Source: Nemertoderma westbladi (taxonomy: Eukaryota; Xenacoelomorpha; Nemertodermatida; Nemertodermatidae). Taken from it: a stretch of DNA of 64,000 nucleotides. The stretch is from positions 1 through 64,000 of the forward strand of contig JAUCBJ010004138.1 in NCBI GenBank assembly GCA_032718475.1, read 5' to 3'. Below, one piece after another: positions 63,849 through 64,000 of the stretch (position 1 is the stretch's first letter; each line of letters starts with the position of its first letter). Below the pieces are notes generated by a model, which worked only from the letters and a program-made list of their open reading frames with translations, had not been told where the DNA came from and did no database searches. A program made the position numbers and the translations under genes.

Positions 63849-64000
63849 TTCCAAGAGCTGGAGCATGACTTCTGCTACTTGGGATCATGGATCATGAAGT
63901 CAGGTGAAGACCTTCGGATACGTAAGGGAAAGGCATGGGCCGCATTGAATGGGCTGTCCAGGATTTGGATGACACATAGGATACGTCGGAAACTTAAGGT
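63849..64000 (+). pseudogene. LINE fragment related to family A (thumb region), cut by the window end
   Basis: A stop-free plus frame of 50 codons, without a start codon, reads DFCYLGSWIMKSGEDLRIRK and then AWAALNGLSRIW. This matches LINE A copy 1 DFQYLGSWIESSKKDIEVRK and AWVALSKMDTIW at the same spacing, the region just after catalytic motif C. Upstream the frame hits a TAA at 63,846-63,848. It runs off the right edge, so intactness and 3' end cannot be judged. Protein similarity is clear but nucleotides differ, so it is a related subfamily. Confidence 0.7.

Overview
The window looks like nuclear DNA of an animal, most likely an AT-rich invertebrate genome. It has an immunoglobulin-type exon with good splice sites, decayed non-LTR retrotransposons (LINEs) with target-site duplications, foldback DNA elements and very large tandem arrays. 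There is no prokaryotic gene organisation, and I found no rRNA, tRNA or CRISPR. I cannot name the species.

Left part, 1 to about 13.2 kb: a mosaic of decayed mobile elements and small minisatellites around sparse host sequence. A 19-bp minisatellite (1-413) is followed by one probable host exon on the minus strand (615-841). Next is a 5'-truncated LINE (family A, minus, 1,088-3,215) bounded by a perfect 12-bp target-site duplication. A second LINE (family B, plus, about 3,537-7,125) is split inside its reverse transcriptase by a 1.5-kb insertion. A short second copy of family A (7,438-7,747) also has a 12-bp target-site duplication. Both family A copies end in a TAG-repeat tail whose first unit is the in-frame stop codon. 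Further right are a 100-bp repeat ending in an inverted unit (8,433-8,798), a 1.1-kb foldback element (9,155-10,249), a 61-bp repeat (10,304-10,610) and a 32-bp minisatellite of 24 units (12,161-12,928).

Central part, 13,252-62,478: about 49 kb of one uninterrupted satellite with a 39-bp monomer, about 1,260 copies. The monomer splits into two related half-units of 20 and 19 bp. Single-base and indel variants mark higher-order units, the clearest being 24 monomers (938 bp). Above these lie multi-kilobase segmental duplications (3 to 5 kb) with spacings of about 1.4, 4.4, 5.0, 10.8 and 19.5-20.3 kb. Long stop-free frames on the minus strand come from the period being 3 x 13 with no stop in that register. 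The plus strand is stop-free in the same register, so I do not call protein genes here.

Right part, 62,479-64,000: a degenerate edge with loosely spaced relatives of the half-unit, then a family-B-like LINE fragment (minus) and a family-A-like LINE fragment (plus) that runs off the window. The two LINE lineages therefore flank the array on both sides.

The most notable feature is the array. Young homogenised higher-order core, nested segmental duplications and decayed simpler units at the edge resemble centromeric alpha-satellite architecture, built here from a 39-bp unit. A centromeric or other structural role is inference only.
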